64,000 nt of DNA from Stentor roeselii (lineage: Eukaryota; Ciliophora; Heterotrichea; Heterotrichida; Stentoridae). Below the pieces are notes generated by a model. That model saw only the letters and a program-made list of their open reading frames with translations, ran no database searches and was not told the DNA's origin. The translations under genes were made by a program, and so were the position numbers. Of the stretch, positions 30,632 through 40,283 are shown piece by piece (position 1 is the stretch's first letter; each line of letters starts with the position of its first letter). The stretch lies in contig RSEH01000154.1 in assembly GCA_006503475.1 (NCBI GenBank), positions 50,258-114,257 of the forward strand. The letters are read 5' to 3'.

Positions 30632-32602
30632 ATGGCTAAACGTCGAAAGTGGATGAGAAACATAGCGAAAACTCAAATAAGACTCAGCAAAGAAATCATA
30701 TTTAATACCCTAAATCGAATGAGAAATGATTTCAGCAAAAAGCAAAGCAAGCACACATTTTTCCCCGGAAACGAAATAATCAGCACAAGGTCAAATTTCA
30801 ACACAAATTACTTAATAGACTGCGACAATTTCTACAAAGTGATCTGGGATATCCTAGTGATGCTACTCACAGTAGCTCTATCATACCTAATCCCATTCTC
30901 AGTTGCTTTTTACTTAGATTATGACAAGTTTCTTACAGATTTCATTATAAGCATATATTTGTTCGACATGTTCTTGACATTCAACACAACTTATTACTTG
31001 AAAGGACAGAAAGTGTGTAACAGGATTAAAATCGCAAAACATTATTTAAAGTTTTGGTTTTGGTTCGACCTGCTAAGTTCTTTTCCATTTGAATATTTAA
31101 TCCAAGATTCCTTGAAAAATCAGAAAACCGACCCAGAATACACTGATTTTTTTTCATCAGACGGGCTTCGATATCTTCTATTTCTGAAACTTTTACGTCT
31201 ATTAAAATACGAAAGATTGATTTTTAACATCCAGCAACTTTTTTCCTTTTCTTTTATTTACAACCTGACTTCTTTTTTTACTTACATCTACGGAACTACC
31301 TTGATATTGCATATTATTACTTGTTTTTATAATGTGTTGTATTCAAATAGTTTATATGCCGAGCCTATCAAGTATCGAATGCTTGAAAGTGATGTAAGGA
31401 CGAGGTACTTAAAGTTTTACTTAAGAGCGATGGAGACCGTTGTCGGGGTCGGGTACGGTGAATTCCCAGCCAACACCCTTCCAGAGAAGATCATTCAAAT
31501 TTTCATCATGGCCTTCACTTCCAGTCTTCTCGGCTACATCGTCGGAGGGATCGAGTCAACAGTGGAGAAGTTAAACCACGTCGACTATTACTTCAACGAC
31601 GTGGTCCGTAAGACAAAAGCTTTCTTTTCAACTAACAAGTGCCCCAAACACATCAGAATTCGGGTGTTAAATTATCTTCGCAACTTGAAATTAATGCACG
31701 CTGAGAACCTCATCAAAGAACAAGACGTCCTCAGCCTTCTCTCCACCCCGATGAGAGAAGAAGTCTACGCAAGTCTTCAAGGACACTTCTTGAAAAGACT
31801 CAATGAATTCAACCTTGTCAGCAGTGCTTGTCTCAGATCAGTCAGTTTTCATTTGAAACTTCAAATGTTCGGCCCTAATGACCTCATCGTTGATCAAGGC
31901 GAGACCACCCGCGATTTATTCTTCGTAGTTGGAGGCACTCTTGAAGTATTCCATAAAAAAACCAGGACTATCTTCAAAGTCCTTGGAAAACATTCTTATT
32001 TCGGAGAAATCGGATTTTTCTTGAATCAAGCAAGAACTGCCTCTGTTAGAAGTTTTGATTATAGCGAAGTTTTGAAAGTCGCTAGTCATGATTTTTTTAA
32101 AATTTTAGAATCAATGCCAAGGGATAAGGAAAAAATTGATGTACTTTTAAGGAATGTGAAAAAATATGGAATCGGGTTTTTGGGGATTAGGTGTTATCTT
32201 TGTTATGGTCTTGGGCATACTGCTAGTCATTGTCAGAAATATATTTATTCGAAAAATTTTGATTTGAGCTTTTTTAAATCGAACAGAGTCCCGCATTGGT
32301 TTGCTCCAAGTAGAAATTATGAGGTTTTGAAGAGGTATGGAAAACAGAATTCAAAGGGAATGGAAAGAGAACCTCAGGAAATGTTTCAGGACTCGAAGAG
32401 ACTTATTGAATCTTCGAATTCGTTTTTGAATTGGCAGAGTTCGTTTTTAAGGAAAAGCAACCCGATTATTTCACTTATTGGGTCGTTAGATGATATTGAT
32501 GAGGACTCTGATGAAAATGTTATTGAGTTTAAAGTTAAAGCTCTTAAAAGGGCTGGAAGCATTTTTATGTCAACTCCTGATAGCTCTCCATTGAAGTTTT
32601 AA
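30632..32602 (+). CDS. Voltage-gated-type K+ channel with CNBD and CCHC zinc knuckle
   Basis: 656 residues. S1-S6 run ~70-320. S4 is weakly charged (RYLLFLKLLRLLKYERL). The pore carries the K+ filter GVGYG (METVVGVGYGEFP, ~276-288). A C-linker (SPXX-like HIRIRVLNYLRNLKLMHAEN) leads to a cyclic-nucleotide-binding domain ~385-500 (DQGETTRDLFFVVGG, YFGEIGFFL..ARTASVRS). After the CNBD comes CYLCYGLGHTASHC, an exact C-x2-C-x4-H-x4-C zinc knuckle (~525-540). Channel architecture matches the EAG/HCN/CNG superfamily. It would carry K+ at the plasma membrane and could be gated by voltage and/or cyclic nucleotides. The pore and CNBD are certain in kind; gating is inferred. Confidence 0.93.
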   Translation: MAKRRKWMRNIAKTQIRLSKEIIFNTLNRMRNDFSKKQSKHTFFPGNEIISTRSNFNTNYLIDCDNFYKVIWDILVMLLTVALSYLIPFSVAFYLDYDKFLTDFIISIYLFDMFLTFNTTYYLKGQKVCNRIKIAKHYLKFWFWFDLLSSFPFEYLIQDSLKNQKTDPEYTDFFSSDGLRYLLFLKLLRLLKYERLIFNIQQLFSFSFIYNLTSFFTYIYGTTLILHIITCFYNVLYSNSLYAEPIKYRMLESDVRTRYLKFYLRAMETVVGVGYGEFPANTLPEKIIQIFIMAFTSSLLGYIVGGIESTVEKLNHVDYYFNDVVRKTKAFFSTNKCPKHIRIRVLNYLRNLKLMHAENLIKEQDVLSLLSTPMREEVYASLQGHFLKRLNEFNLVSSACLRSVSFHLKLQMFGPNDLIVDQGETTRDLFFVVGGTLEVFHKKTRTIFKVLGKHSYFGEIGFFLNQARTASVRSFDYSEVLKVASHDFFKILESMPRDKEKIDVLLRNVKKYGIGFLGIRCYLCYGLGHTASHCQKYIYSKNFDLSFFKSNRVPHWFAPSRNYEVLKRYGKQNSKGMEREPQEMFQDSKRLIESSNSFLNWQSSFLRKSNPIISLIGSLDDIDEDSDENVIEFKVKALKRAGSIFMSTPDSSPLKF

Positions 32603-33001
32603 ATGAGTGGTTATTTAATATTGTTAAATTGAAATTTCATGTTTTGATTGTTTTGATTATTAAATTCTTAGAATTGAGGTAAGAATAGATAATTTTTTTA
32701 GAATTTTAAAATTTTTGATTTTTTATCGTAATTGAAACGTGTCTTTATTTCGTTTGTCTTCTTGAGAAATAATCGACGGAAATTTGAAGTTTTAACTTTA
32801 ATCCTTATCATTATGCAGTTTATATATTTTTGTTATAATTTTTCCTATAAAATTCTTATAATTGTTTCTATAAAATTGTTCCTTTCGATAAAGTAATAAG
32901 AAAATCAAGAGAGCGATTTGGTGATTCTAGTAAATAAATTAATAGTTAAATTAACAGGAAAATACATCAAATAAATCTCATTGAAATCTAATTCTAAACT
33001 A
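32603..33001. other. AT-rich convergent spacer
   Basis: Between the channel gene and GST copy 1, which converge. Nothing supported. Confidence 0.45.
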
Positions 33002-33625
33002 TTACCATGGCATATCTGGCCTTGTTGAAAGATAATTAGCCAAGTTCTGATTGTGGTTCCTGAAGTGCTCAGTGAATTGAAGTAATTTTGGAGCATGGGC
33101 TTCGAAAAGGGCTCTGACTTTTTCAATTTTCTCGGGTCTTAAAAATCCGTCCCACAAGAATTCGAAGATAGCCCAATCAGCATGCTGAGGAGTTGATCCA
33201 ACAAAGAAATTATGTTCATTGACTCTTCCATTCAAGTGTCTCAAATACCAGTAAAAATCAGTTTCAACCCACTTCGCAAATGCTTCTAAATCTTCATCAA
33301 CCCAGACAAATTTCGCAATAATATTTCTAATGTCTTCTAAGAAGGAAATCACTGAGTCATTCAAGTAGCCTTCAAAAGGTGTCGTTGTTTGGACTCCAGC
33401 TTTGGCCAACAAGTACCTCTCAATAGCTCTGGACTCGACCAAAGTCTTTCCATCGATTTCCAAACAAGGAACTTGACCGAACTCAGCTTTTCCAGTCTTT
33501 GAGAACTCTTCGAAACCTGCACCGTCGAAACGGTTGTCAGTGAAGGCAATGCCTTGTGCGTGAAGAAGCATTCTTACTACTTCTCCTTTGCCGTAACCAT
33601 CAAAGTAATGGAGCGTCACCGACAT
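33002..33625 (-). CDS. Glutathione S-transferase, tandem copy 1
   Basis: 207 residues, ATG at 33623-33625. N-terminal thioredoxin fold with Tyr7/8 in LHYFDGYGKGE, cis-Pro in QVPCLEIDG and the glutathione gamma-glutamyl site VESRAIERYL; an all-helical C-terminal domain contains NFFVGSTPQHADWAIFEFLW. The sigma/alpha/mu-type layout is of soluble GSTs that conjugate glutathione to electrophiles or act as isomerases. First of four tandem copies on the minus strand. Its 36 bases of upstream sequence (..ctctccaagttctagaaataaat before ATG) are nearly identical to those of copy 3. Confidence 0.95.
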   Translation of the reverse strand: MSVTLHYFDGYGKGEVVRMLLHAQGIAFTDNRFDGAGFEEFSKTGKAEFGQVPCLEIDGKTLVESRAIERYLLAKAGVQTTTPFEGYLNDSVISFLEDIRNIIAKFVWVDEDLEAFAKWVETDFYWYLRHLNGRVNEHNFFVGSTPQHADWAIFEFLWDGFLRPEKIEKVRALFEAHAPKLLQFTEHFRNHNQNLANYLSTRPDMPW

Positions 33626-34067
33626 ATTTATTTCTAGAACTTGGAGAGGATTTAGAATGCAAATATTATGGAAGAAGTTTTTACGTTCATGATGTGATAT
33701 TGAGGATATTGGATAGGATTTGTGAAATGAATTTTTAAATATTTTTGGTTTAATGTTTTAATGCTTTTGTAAATGATGCTTAGAGCCGATAAGATTAATT
33801 TGGATTGTTTGTAGATATGAGTTTTATAGACATAATTTTAATAGTTTAGGATAATAGTAGGATGAGCATTCATTTGAATCACATTTATTGAGATGTTCAA
33901 GTCTTATAAATACCCTTAGTTTTTCCTAATATTCTTTGGCTATTTTCATTATATAATACTTCAATTAACTTCTATCTATATATTAAGCTATATAGTCAAT
34001 ATTTATATTTGTATTAATCATTTGAATGATTTCCAAAATGGATTGAATATATCTAATCCTAAAACTA
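33626..34067. other. Spacer between GST copies 1 and 2
   Basis: AT-rich; begins with the upstream box of copy 1 (TTCTAGAA close to the start codon). No other gene. Confidence 0.5.
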
Positions 34068-34691
34068 TTAAAATGCCTTGTCTGGTCTTGATGCAAGATA
34101 ATTAGCCAAGTTTTGATTGTGGTTCCTGAAGTGCTCAGTGAATTGAAGCAATTTTGGAGCATGAGCTTCGAATAGTGGTCTGAATTTATCAATTTTCTCA
34201 GGTCTCAAAAATGAGTCCCACAAGAATTCGAAGACAGCCCAATCAGCATGCTGAGGAGTAGATCCAACAAAGAAATTATGTTCATTAACTCTTCCATTCA
34301 AGTGTCTCAAATACCAGTAAAAATCATCTTTAAGCCACTTGCGAAAGCCTTGCATATCCTGGTCTATGCGTATAAACTTGACCATGATATTTCTAATATC
34401 ATCAAGGAAGGAAAGAGCTGAATTATCCAAATAGCCCTCCAAAGGTGTTGCTGTTTGAATTCCAGCCCTGGCCAACAAGTACCTTTCAATAGCTCTTGAC
34501 TCGACTAAAGTCTTTCCATCGATTTCCAAACAAGGCACTTGACCGAATTCAGCTTTTTCAGTCTTTAAGAATTCTTCGAAACCTGGAAAGTCGAAACGGT
34601 TGTCAGTGAAGGTAATACCTTGTGCATGAAGAAGCATTCTTATTACTTCCCCTCTGCCGTAACCATCAAAGTAATGGAGTGTCACCGACAT
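34068..34691 (-). CDS. Glutathione S-transferase, tandem copy 2
   Basis: 207 residues, same length and layout as copy 1: LHYFDGYGRGEVIRM, QVPCLEIDG, VESRAIERYL, STPQHADWAVFEFLW. Differences cluster in the helical H-site region (~95-130: IMVKFIRIDQDMQGFRKWLK), where electrophile specificity is set. C-terminus RPDKAF. It is closer to copy 3 than to copy 4. The 3' flank shares an attaaaatg-type block with the other copies. Confidence 0.95.
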   Translation of the reverse strand: MSVTLHYFDGYGRGEVIRMLLHAQGITFTDNRFDFPGFEEFLKTEKAEFGQVPCLEIDGKTLVESRAIERYLLARAGIQTATPLEGYLDNSALSFLDDIRNIMVKFIRIDQDMQGFRKWLKDDFYWYLRHLNGRVNEHNFFVGSTPQHADWAVFEFLWDSFLRPEKIDKFRPLFEAHAPKLLQFTEHFRNHNQNLANYLASRPDKAF

Positions 34692-35267
34692 ACTTATTTT
34701 TAGATCCTAGGGAGAAATAAGAATAAGAAAAATTGAAGATTTTCTCAGAAGATGAGAGAATTGGCATACTTAGATCAAGTATTGATGAAAGGAATAAGTA
34801 AAATAATCTTAATGATGAAGAGGATAAATTATTTTAATCCTTATTTAATGATTTTCAGCAAAAGTGATGTTTTTAATCGTTGTTTTATCAATAGATGTTC
34901 AAAGTTTTAATTAAGCTTTATTATATCATATATAAAAATTATGAAAATTAGATTATTAGTTGAGCCTGTTGTTGAAATTATTTAATAGGACTCATTCCTA
35001 TTCCTTCATATCAAAACTATTTAGATGATAGATATTTTGAGCATTTAATAGTGTAGATTAAAGAATTACCATCATTTTATATTCTTAGTTTGTTATCAAT
35101 TCAATCAAGAAATAAAACTGTAATCTCAGCATCATCAGGAGCATCATAGAATACTTTCTCGATAAAATATCTCTTCACGAAATACTGTCTGCTATGTTAA
35201 AATATTACTTTACAGAACTTTTTCGAAGATTTCAAATTGGATTGGAATAAATCTAATACTTAAACTA
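34692..35267. other. Spacer between GST copies 2 and 3
   Basis: AT-rich; nothing supported beyond the leader of copy 2 (..tccctaggatctaaaaataagt before ATG), a diverged form of the box at copies 1 and 3. Confidence 0.45.
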
Positions 35268-35891
35268 TTAAAATGGCTTGTCTGGTCTTGATGCAAGATA
35301 ATTCGTTAAGTTTTGATTATGAGTCCTGAAGTGCTCAGTGAATTGAAGCAATTTTGGAGCATGAGCTTCGAACAGAGGTCTGAATTTATCAACTTTCTCA
35401 GGTCTTAAAAATCCATCCCACAAGAATTCGAAGACAGCCCAGTCAGAATGCTGAGGAGTTGATCCAACAAAGAAATTATGTTCATTGACTCTTCCATTCA
35501 AGTGTCTCAAATACCAGTAAAAGTCATTTTCAAGCCACTTTCCAAGAGCTTCCATATCTTGGTCCACCCAAATGAACTTGGCAATGATGTTTCTGATGTC
35601 ATCAAGGAAGGAAATGGCTGAGTCATCCAAGTACCCCTCGAAAGGTGTAGCAGTGTGGACTCCAGCTTTGGCCAACAAGTACCTCTCAATAGCTCTGGAC
35701 TCGACCAAAGACTTTCCATCGATTTCCAAACAAGGCACTTGACCGAATTCAGCTTTTCCAGTCTTTGCGAACTCTTCAAAGCCTGGAAAGTCGAATCGGT
35801 TGTCAGTGAAGGCAATACCTTGTGTGTGAAGAAGCATTCTAACTACTTCTCCTCTGCCGTAGCCATCAAAGTAATGGAACGTCGCCGACAT
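35268..35891 (-). CDS. Glutathione S-transferase, tandem copy 3
   Basis: 207 residues with catalytic-site elements intact (FHYFDGYGRGE, QVPCLEIDG, VESRAIERYL). Very close to copy 1 in the region GVHTATPFEGYLDDSAISFL and to copy 2 at the C-terminus (RPDKPF/RPDKAF), a mosaic that suggests gene conversion among copies. Its leader (..ctctccaggttctagaaataaat) is nearly the same as that of copy 1. Confidence 0.95.
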   Translation of the reverse strand: MSATFHYFDGYGRGEVVRMLLHTQGIAFTDNRFDFPGFEEFAKTGKAEFGQVPCLEIDGKSLVESRAIERYLLAKAGVHTATPFEGYLDDSAISFLDDIRNIIAKFIWVDQDMEALGKWLENDFYWYLRHLNGRVNEHNFFVGSTPQHSDWAVFEFLWDGFLRPEKVDKFRPLFEAHAPKLLQFTEHFRTHNQNLTNYLASRPDKPF

Positions 35892-36612
35892 ATTTATTTC
35901 TAGAACCTGGAGAGAATTTAGAAGCCGAGTAAATGGAAGAGGTATACTTTTACTAGATAAGTTTTGGGTTACAATTCGGATTAAGAATAAGAGAAATCAA
36001 TTTATATGTGGACTTAATAAAAGAATGGAAAAAGGATATTTGTGATTCTTTTAGGTTTTGTTAAGGAAGCTTAATTTTGTTATTCTAAGTTGTTTAGAGT
36101 CTTATTATTTCTGGTTAATTTTATATTGTGATTTAAGAAGACCTCAATTGCAAGAAAATATCAAATCTAATAAATTTACTTAAGGTTTTTGGAATGTGCG
36201 ACTTTTAAATAATTTAATTTAAAGATGATTATTGAATTTAAGTTACTATGTCTTTTAAACTACTAAAGAATATTAAATATTTTTGTGTTATTTCTATCTA
36301 AGTCATGTTACATAATAATGATAACATAATATCTTATACATTACTTCTATGAAAGAAAAAATTAAATGTTCAAAGATATATAAGCCTATGAGAATATTGA
36401 TGAAAGAATAATTTTACCACACATGTGAGTTTCCTAACATAATTTATTTATAGTCTAATTATTACTTTATACTCACTCCTAATATATTTATTGTACTTAT
36501 CTATAACTTCATGAATTTTATTATAAAAAAACTACAAATTCATCTTTAGCATGAATAGAAAATTGTTTATCATAGTTCAGAATGAAATTAAGTAAAATCT
36601 AATCCTTTAATA
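35892..36612. other. Spacer between GST copies 3 and 4
   Basis: About 720 bases, AT-rich, with stops in all frames. No relict GST copy detected by eye. Confidence 0.5.
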
Positions 36613-37236
36613 TTAAAATGGTTTGTCTGGTCTTGATGCAAGATAGTTTTTCAAGTTTTGACTGTGGTTCATGAAGTTCTCAGTAAATTGAATCAGTTTC
36701 GGAGCGTGAGCTTCAAACAGAGCTCTAAATTTATCAACTTTTTCAGGACTTAAAAACCAGTCCCACAAGAATTCGAAGGCAGCCCAATCAGCATGTTGAG
36801 GAGTTGATCCAACAAAAAAGTTATGTTCATTGACTCTTCCATTCAAAAGTTTAACATACCAGAAGATATCATTTTCAAGCCACTTTGCCAAACCTTCCAT
36901 ATCATTGTCAACAAAAATGAAGTTGATGATGATATTTCGAATGTCATCAACAAAGGAAATAGTTGAGTCATTCAAGTAGCCTTCGAAAGTTGAGATTGTG
37001 TGGACTCCAGCTTTTGCCAGCAAGTATCTTTCAATGGCTCTGGACTCAACTAAAGACTTTCCATCGATTTCCAAACAAGGGATCTGTCCGAACTCAGCTT
37101 TTCCAGTCTTTGAGAACTCTTCGAAGCCTGCATCATCCAGGCGAGAGTCAGTGAAGGCAACACCTTGTGTATGTAGAAGCATTCTAATTAGTTCTCCTCT
37201 GCCGAAGCTGTCAAAGTAATGTAAAATCACCGACAT
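36613..37236 (-). CDS. Glutathione S-transferase, tandem copy 4 (most diverged)
   Basis: 207 residues. Core motifs kept (LHYFDSFGRGEL, QIPCLEIDG, VESRAIERYL, STPQHADWAAFEFLW), but the helical domain differs most: NIIINFIFVDNDMEGLAKWL and FWYVKLLNGR replace FYWYLRHLNGR. It also lacks the TTCTAGAA leader seen in copies 1 and 3. It is probably the oldest split in the array. Confidence 0.95.
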   Translation of the reverse strand: MSVILHYFDSFGRGELIRMLLHTQGVAFTDSRLDDAGFEEFSKTGKAEFGQIPCLEIDGKSLVESRAIERYLLAKAGVHTISTFEGYLNDSTISFVDDIRNIIINFIFVDNDMEGLAKWLENDIFWYVKLLNGRVNEHNFFVGSTPQHADWAAFEFLWDWFLSPEKVDKFRALFEAHAPKLIQFTENFMNHSQNLKNYLASRPDKPF

Positions 37237-37883
37237 TTATATTTTAATCATGAAAGAAATTCAAGTGTTCTATGAAAATAGAATTTTTATTGATAAGAAA
37301 TAGTTTAGGGATGTTTGAGTGATTAAGAAATAGAAATGATTGAATTATAGATATTTTTGGTTTTATTTTAGATTTTTTGATTGACAGTTATTAAGATTGT
37401 TTTTTGTTTTTTTGAAGACTGTAAAATGGTGCATGAAGCTTCTTTATTTATAAAATAAAGAAGATCAGATTTTCATTCTATGAATAAGTAAAATGTTTTA
37501 TTTATTTACAATATCAAATATTATAAACCTGATTTAAGAAGCCTTTAATTTCTTTCACCTATATTTGCCTTTGAACCCGTTTTAATTAATCCAAGTTAGC
37601 CTATTTTAAATAAATTTCACTCCAACATTGCTTTAATAATTCTCAAATCAGTAGGTTGAATCTTCGTGAAGAAAAAATTCTTTAATCAGATTAAATATTC
37701 AGAAGCTCATATAAAATAATTTTTCTAAATCCTCTTATTACCATATAATAATTTAACTGTTAAATATAAAATCTCACCAAAAACAAAGAAGTGATATTAA
37801 GATCAATATTTTTTAACTTCAACCTGCTTCTTGCTATCTTATAAGCCTATATTTAAATTAAAAATCTTTTAAAATTTATAAAT
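37237..37883. other. AT-rich divergent spacer
   Basis: Between GST copy 4 and the SHIPPO gene, which diverge. No element identified. Confidence 0.45.
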
Positions 37884-38654
37884 ATGTTAGCCTCGACCCC
37901 AAATCAAATCCTCATGTCACCTACAAACAACTCTACAGCCAAGGCGCAGTTCTCATTTCCAAAAGCATCTCGTTTTCTTAGCCCAAAACCCCTTTCCCAT
38001 AATTTTTACAACATTCCAGACACATTCAGTAAAAGATTTACGACTTTCGGGAAAGGACACAAATATGACTTTACATCAGACAAAGAAAAGACTCCAGACC
38101 CAGGAGCCTACAAGATCGAAAGCGACATCCTAAACAAATCAAAAGCCTTTTCCTTCGGGATCTCTCGAGAAGCCAGCAAAGTATTCATAGAAACCCATCC
38201 ACCCCCAGACCCTTCCATTCCAGGTCCAGGCAGTTACTCCTTTTCTCCAAAGTTCGGAAAAGAAGGTCGTTTAATAACAATATCAGGTAAAAAGGCAGAA
38301 CCGAAACATCCCAACAATTCCCCAGGTCCAGGGGCCTACAACCAGTCAATCGAGAAGCAAAAAGGCGAGTACTTCTTATCCACCTGCAGAAGTGCCCAAT
38401 CCTTCAAAATCTCATCAACTTCTCCTCGTTTCTTAAAAGAAATCACTGAAATGACTCCAGCTCCAGGTTCATATGAGACTGACAAAGGTTTCTTGAAGAA
38501 CTCTCAGGTGCTTTCAACTTTAAAGTCATCCGGGGGACGTCTTTTCGCGAGGTCTGAGCGAAAACCTTTGATTTTAAAGAATCTGAGTCCAGGTCCAGGT
38601 AGTTATCGACTTCCGAGCGAGTTTGGGTATTACGACGGGTTGGGTAATAAGTAG
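37884..38654 (+). CDS. SHIPPO/STPGP-repeat protein (ODF3-like)
   Basis: 256 residues with five Pro-Gly-Pro repeats: TPDPGAYKIES, IPGPGSYSFSP, SPGPGAYNQS, TPAPGSYETD, SPGPGSYRLP. Low hydrophobicity and no TM. These repeats mark outer-dense-fibre-like and microtubule-inner proteins that run along axonemal or cortical microtubules. The stop codon TAG lies at the start of a 31-bp repeat that fills the gap to the next gene. Confidence 0.9.
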   Translation: MLASTPNQILMSPTNNSTAKAQFSFPKASRFLSPKPLSHNFYNIPDTFSKRFTTFGKGHKYDFTSDKEKTPDPGAYKIESDILNKSKAFSFGISREASKVFIETHPPPDPSIPGPGSYSFSPKFGKEGRLITISGKKAEPKHPNNSPGPGAYNQSIEKQKGEYFLSTCRSAQSFKISSTSPRFLKEITEMTPAPGSYETDKGFLKNSQVLSTLKSSGGRLFARSERKPLILKNLSPGPGSYRLPSEFGYYDGLGNK

Positions 38655-38737
38655 ATTAAGGAATTGTTGAAGTTTAAATAAGTAGATTAAGGAATTGTTG
38701 AAATTGAAGTAAGTAGATTAAGGAATTGTTGAAATTT
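38651..38737. repeat. 31-bp tandem repeat, three copies, filling an 87-bp gap
   Basis: gtagattaaggaattgttga plus ~11 variable bases, starting at 38651, 38682 and 38713. The first copy overlaps the SHIPPO stop codon, and the last ends five bases before the SDR start codon. Confidence 0.9.
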
Positions 38738-38741
38738 TACA

Positions 38742-39659
38742 ATGGAGACCTTGGAAATCATTTGGCTTACACTGTCAGTCATCGGAGGACTCAAGATCTT
38801 GACAGTTCTCCTGCCCTGGCTTTATTCTTTCCTCTTCGGCAACATCGTCTTGAACCAGTTCAAATACGGCTACGTCCTCATCACCGGAGCCTCCGACGGT
38901 ATCGGCAAGGCCTTAGCTCAAGAATTTGCAAGAAGAGGCTTCAACCTGCTGTTAGTTTCCAGGTCTCTTGAAAAGCTAGAAACAGTTAAAGCTTTGATTC
39001 TCTCTGAAAGTCCTTCTGTCTCAGTCGAGGTGATCTCTTCAGACATGTCGTATTCACATCGAGACCCTTTTAACTTCTACAACGACTTATCTTCGAAAAT
39101 CAGCAACTTCGCCGTCTCTGTCCTGGTGAACAATGTAGGAGTGATGGATGTTCACACTTTGATGAATACTTCCGATGCAGCAAATGAAAACATGATTGGA
39201 GTGAATATCTACCCGAGTACTTTTTTAACCTTTAAACTTCTTCCTTCCTTTCTAGAACGTTATAAAGAAAGGAAGCTGAAGTCTTTAATCATCAACTTTT
39301 CATCAGTGGCTGACGAGGCGGTTTCAGTGGGGATGTCAGTTTACTCAGCCACTAAACGATTCAACTCGTTTTTCAGTGAAGGCCTGAGGTTTGAATACTC
39401 GGAAGTCGAAGTGGCAACTGTCAAGCCCGGCCCTGTGAAGACTCCGCTTCTAGCAGGGGGCGGCGAAGGGCTTCCGTTTCAAGCCGAGGTCGATGACTAC
39501 GTCAAGGCCCTGCTCAACGGTCTGAGAAGAGGAGTCAATCACGGGCACTTCAAGCACAAGTTCATGAGCGGGCTGATGAGGGACTGGCCGTACCTGGTCA
39601 ATGTTTTGGCCTTGCGACTCGGAATGTCACAAGCTGTCAAGAGGGGGTTGATGAGGTAA
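38742..39659 (+). CDS. Short-chain dehydrogenase, 3-ketoacyl-CoA reductase / 17-beta-HSD12 type
   Basis: 305 residues. An N-terminal membrane anchor (~5-35) precedes the Rossmann motif TGASDGIGKALAQEFARRG (~49-67), the NNVG motif (VLVNNVGVM), the catalytic Ser (INFSS) and YSATK (Tyr-x3-Lys). N-terminal TM plus this set is typical of KAR/HSD17B12 enzymes of the ER, which reduce 3-ketoacyl-CoA in very-long-chain fatty acid elongation. The gene is GC-richer than its surroundings, with many C-ending codons. Substrate is inferred from family. Confidence 0.9.
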   Translation: METLEIIWLTLSVIGGLKILTVLLPWLYSFLFGNIVLNQFKYGYVLITGASDGIGKALAQEFARRGFNLLLVSRSLEKLETVKALILSESPSVSVEVISSDMSYSHRDPFNFYNDLSSKISNFAVSVLVNNVGVMDVHTLMNTSDAANENMIGVNIYPSTFLTFKLLPSFLERYKERKLKSLIINFSSVADEAVSVGMSVYSATKRFNSFFSEGLRFEYSEVEVATVKPGPVKTPLLAGGGEGLPFQAEVDDYVKALLNGLRRGVNHGHFKHKFMSGLMRDWPYLVNVLALRLGMSQAVKRGLMR

Positions 39660-39666
39660 TTAATAA

Positions 39667-40227
39667 ATGAAAAAAGAATCGCCCAGGGCGAAATTCGTGC
39701 TGAACAAGGACCTCACCTTTCGACTTGACGAGAAAAATCAGGACTCTCTTGACCGCCTGCTGAGGAAAACAGGAGCCACCATGCCTATGATCGAAGCAGT
39801 TCTTTCTAGAATCAACAAAGCACTCGCCCAGGACCAAGGCATTCAAGACGCCGGGAATAAAACTCATGAGTATCGGCCTGATAAGCGCCCGCGGTTGTGG
39901 ATTTATGTGTCGTGTTTTTTTATCTGTGCTTTTTACGTGCTTAATCTTATTGACTACTACCTTGTTAAAAACTTCTTTCTTACATTTGCTGGACTTGGAT
40001 TTATGTTCACGGGACTTTTTATTTTGTTTCTTTTTATTTATAAAAACGCGAAAATCACCAAGCCGACAAGTCTTGTCACAGTTATTCATGACCCTGAAAA
40101 ACTTGCGAAAATTGAACATTTTTTAAATGATTTTCTTCCTGATCGAAATAGAAAACTTAAGGCTTATGGACTGAAGATTGAAATTATTGATGGAGCTACT
40201 TTTGAACTTGGTTATTTAGAGGAATAA
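39667..40227 (+). CDS. Two-TM protein of unknown family
   Basis: 186 residues, starting only 7 nt after the SDR stop. Polar N-terminal half (1-75), a hairpin of two TM segments (~80-122) and a C-terminal mixed domain (VIHDPEKLAKIEHFLNDFLP). Such TM hairpins with a soluble tail occur in ER-shaping and cargo proteins, but I see no diagnostic motif. Confidence 0.7.
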   Translation: MKKESPRAKFVLNKDLTFRLDEKNQDSLDRLLRKTGATMPMIEAVLSRINKALAQDQGIQDAGNKTHEYRPDKRPRLWIYVSCFFICAFYVLNLIDYYLVKNFFLTFAGLGFMFTGLFILFLFIYKNAKITKPTSLVTVIHDPEKLAKIEHFLNDFLPDRNRKLKAYGLKIEIIDGATFELGYLEE

Positions 40228-40283
40228 ATTTTAGTCATCTTGGAAAAAGACATTTTTAAGAGATTTAATTAATGAAGGGTATT

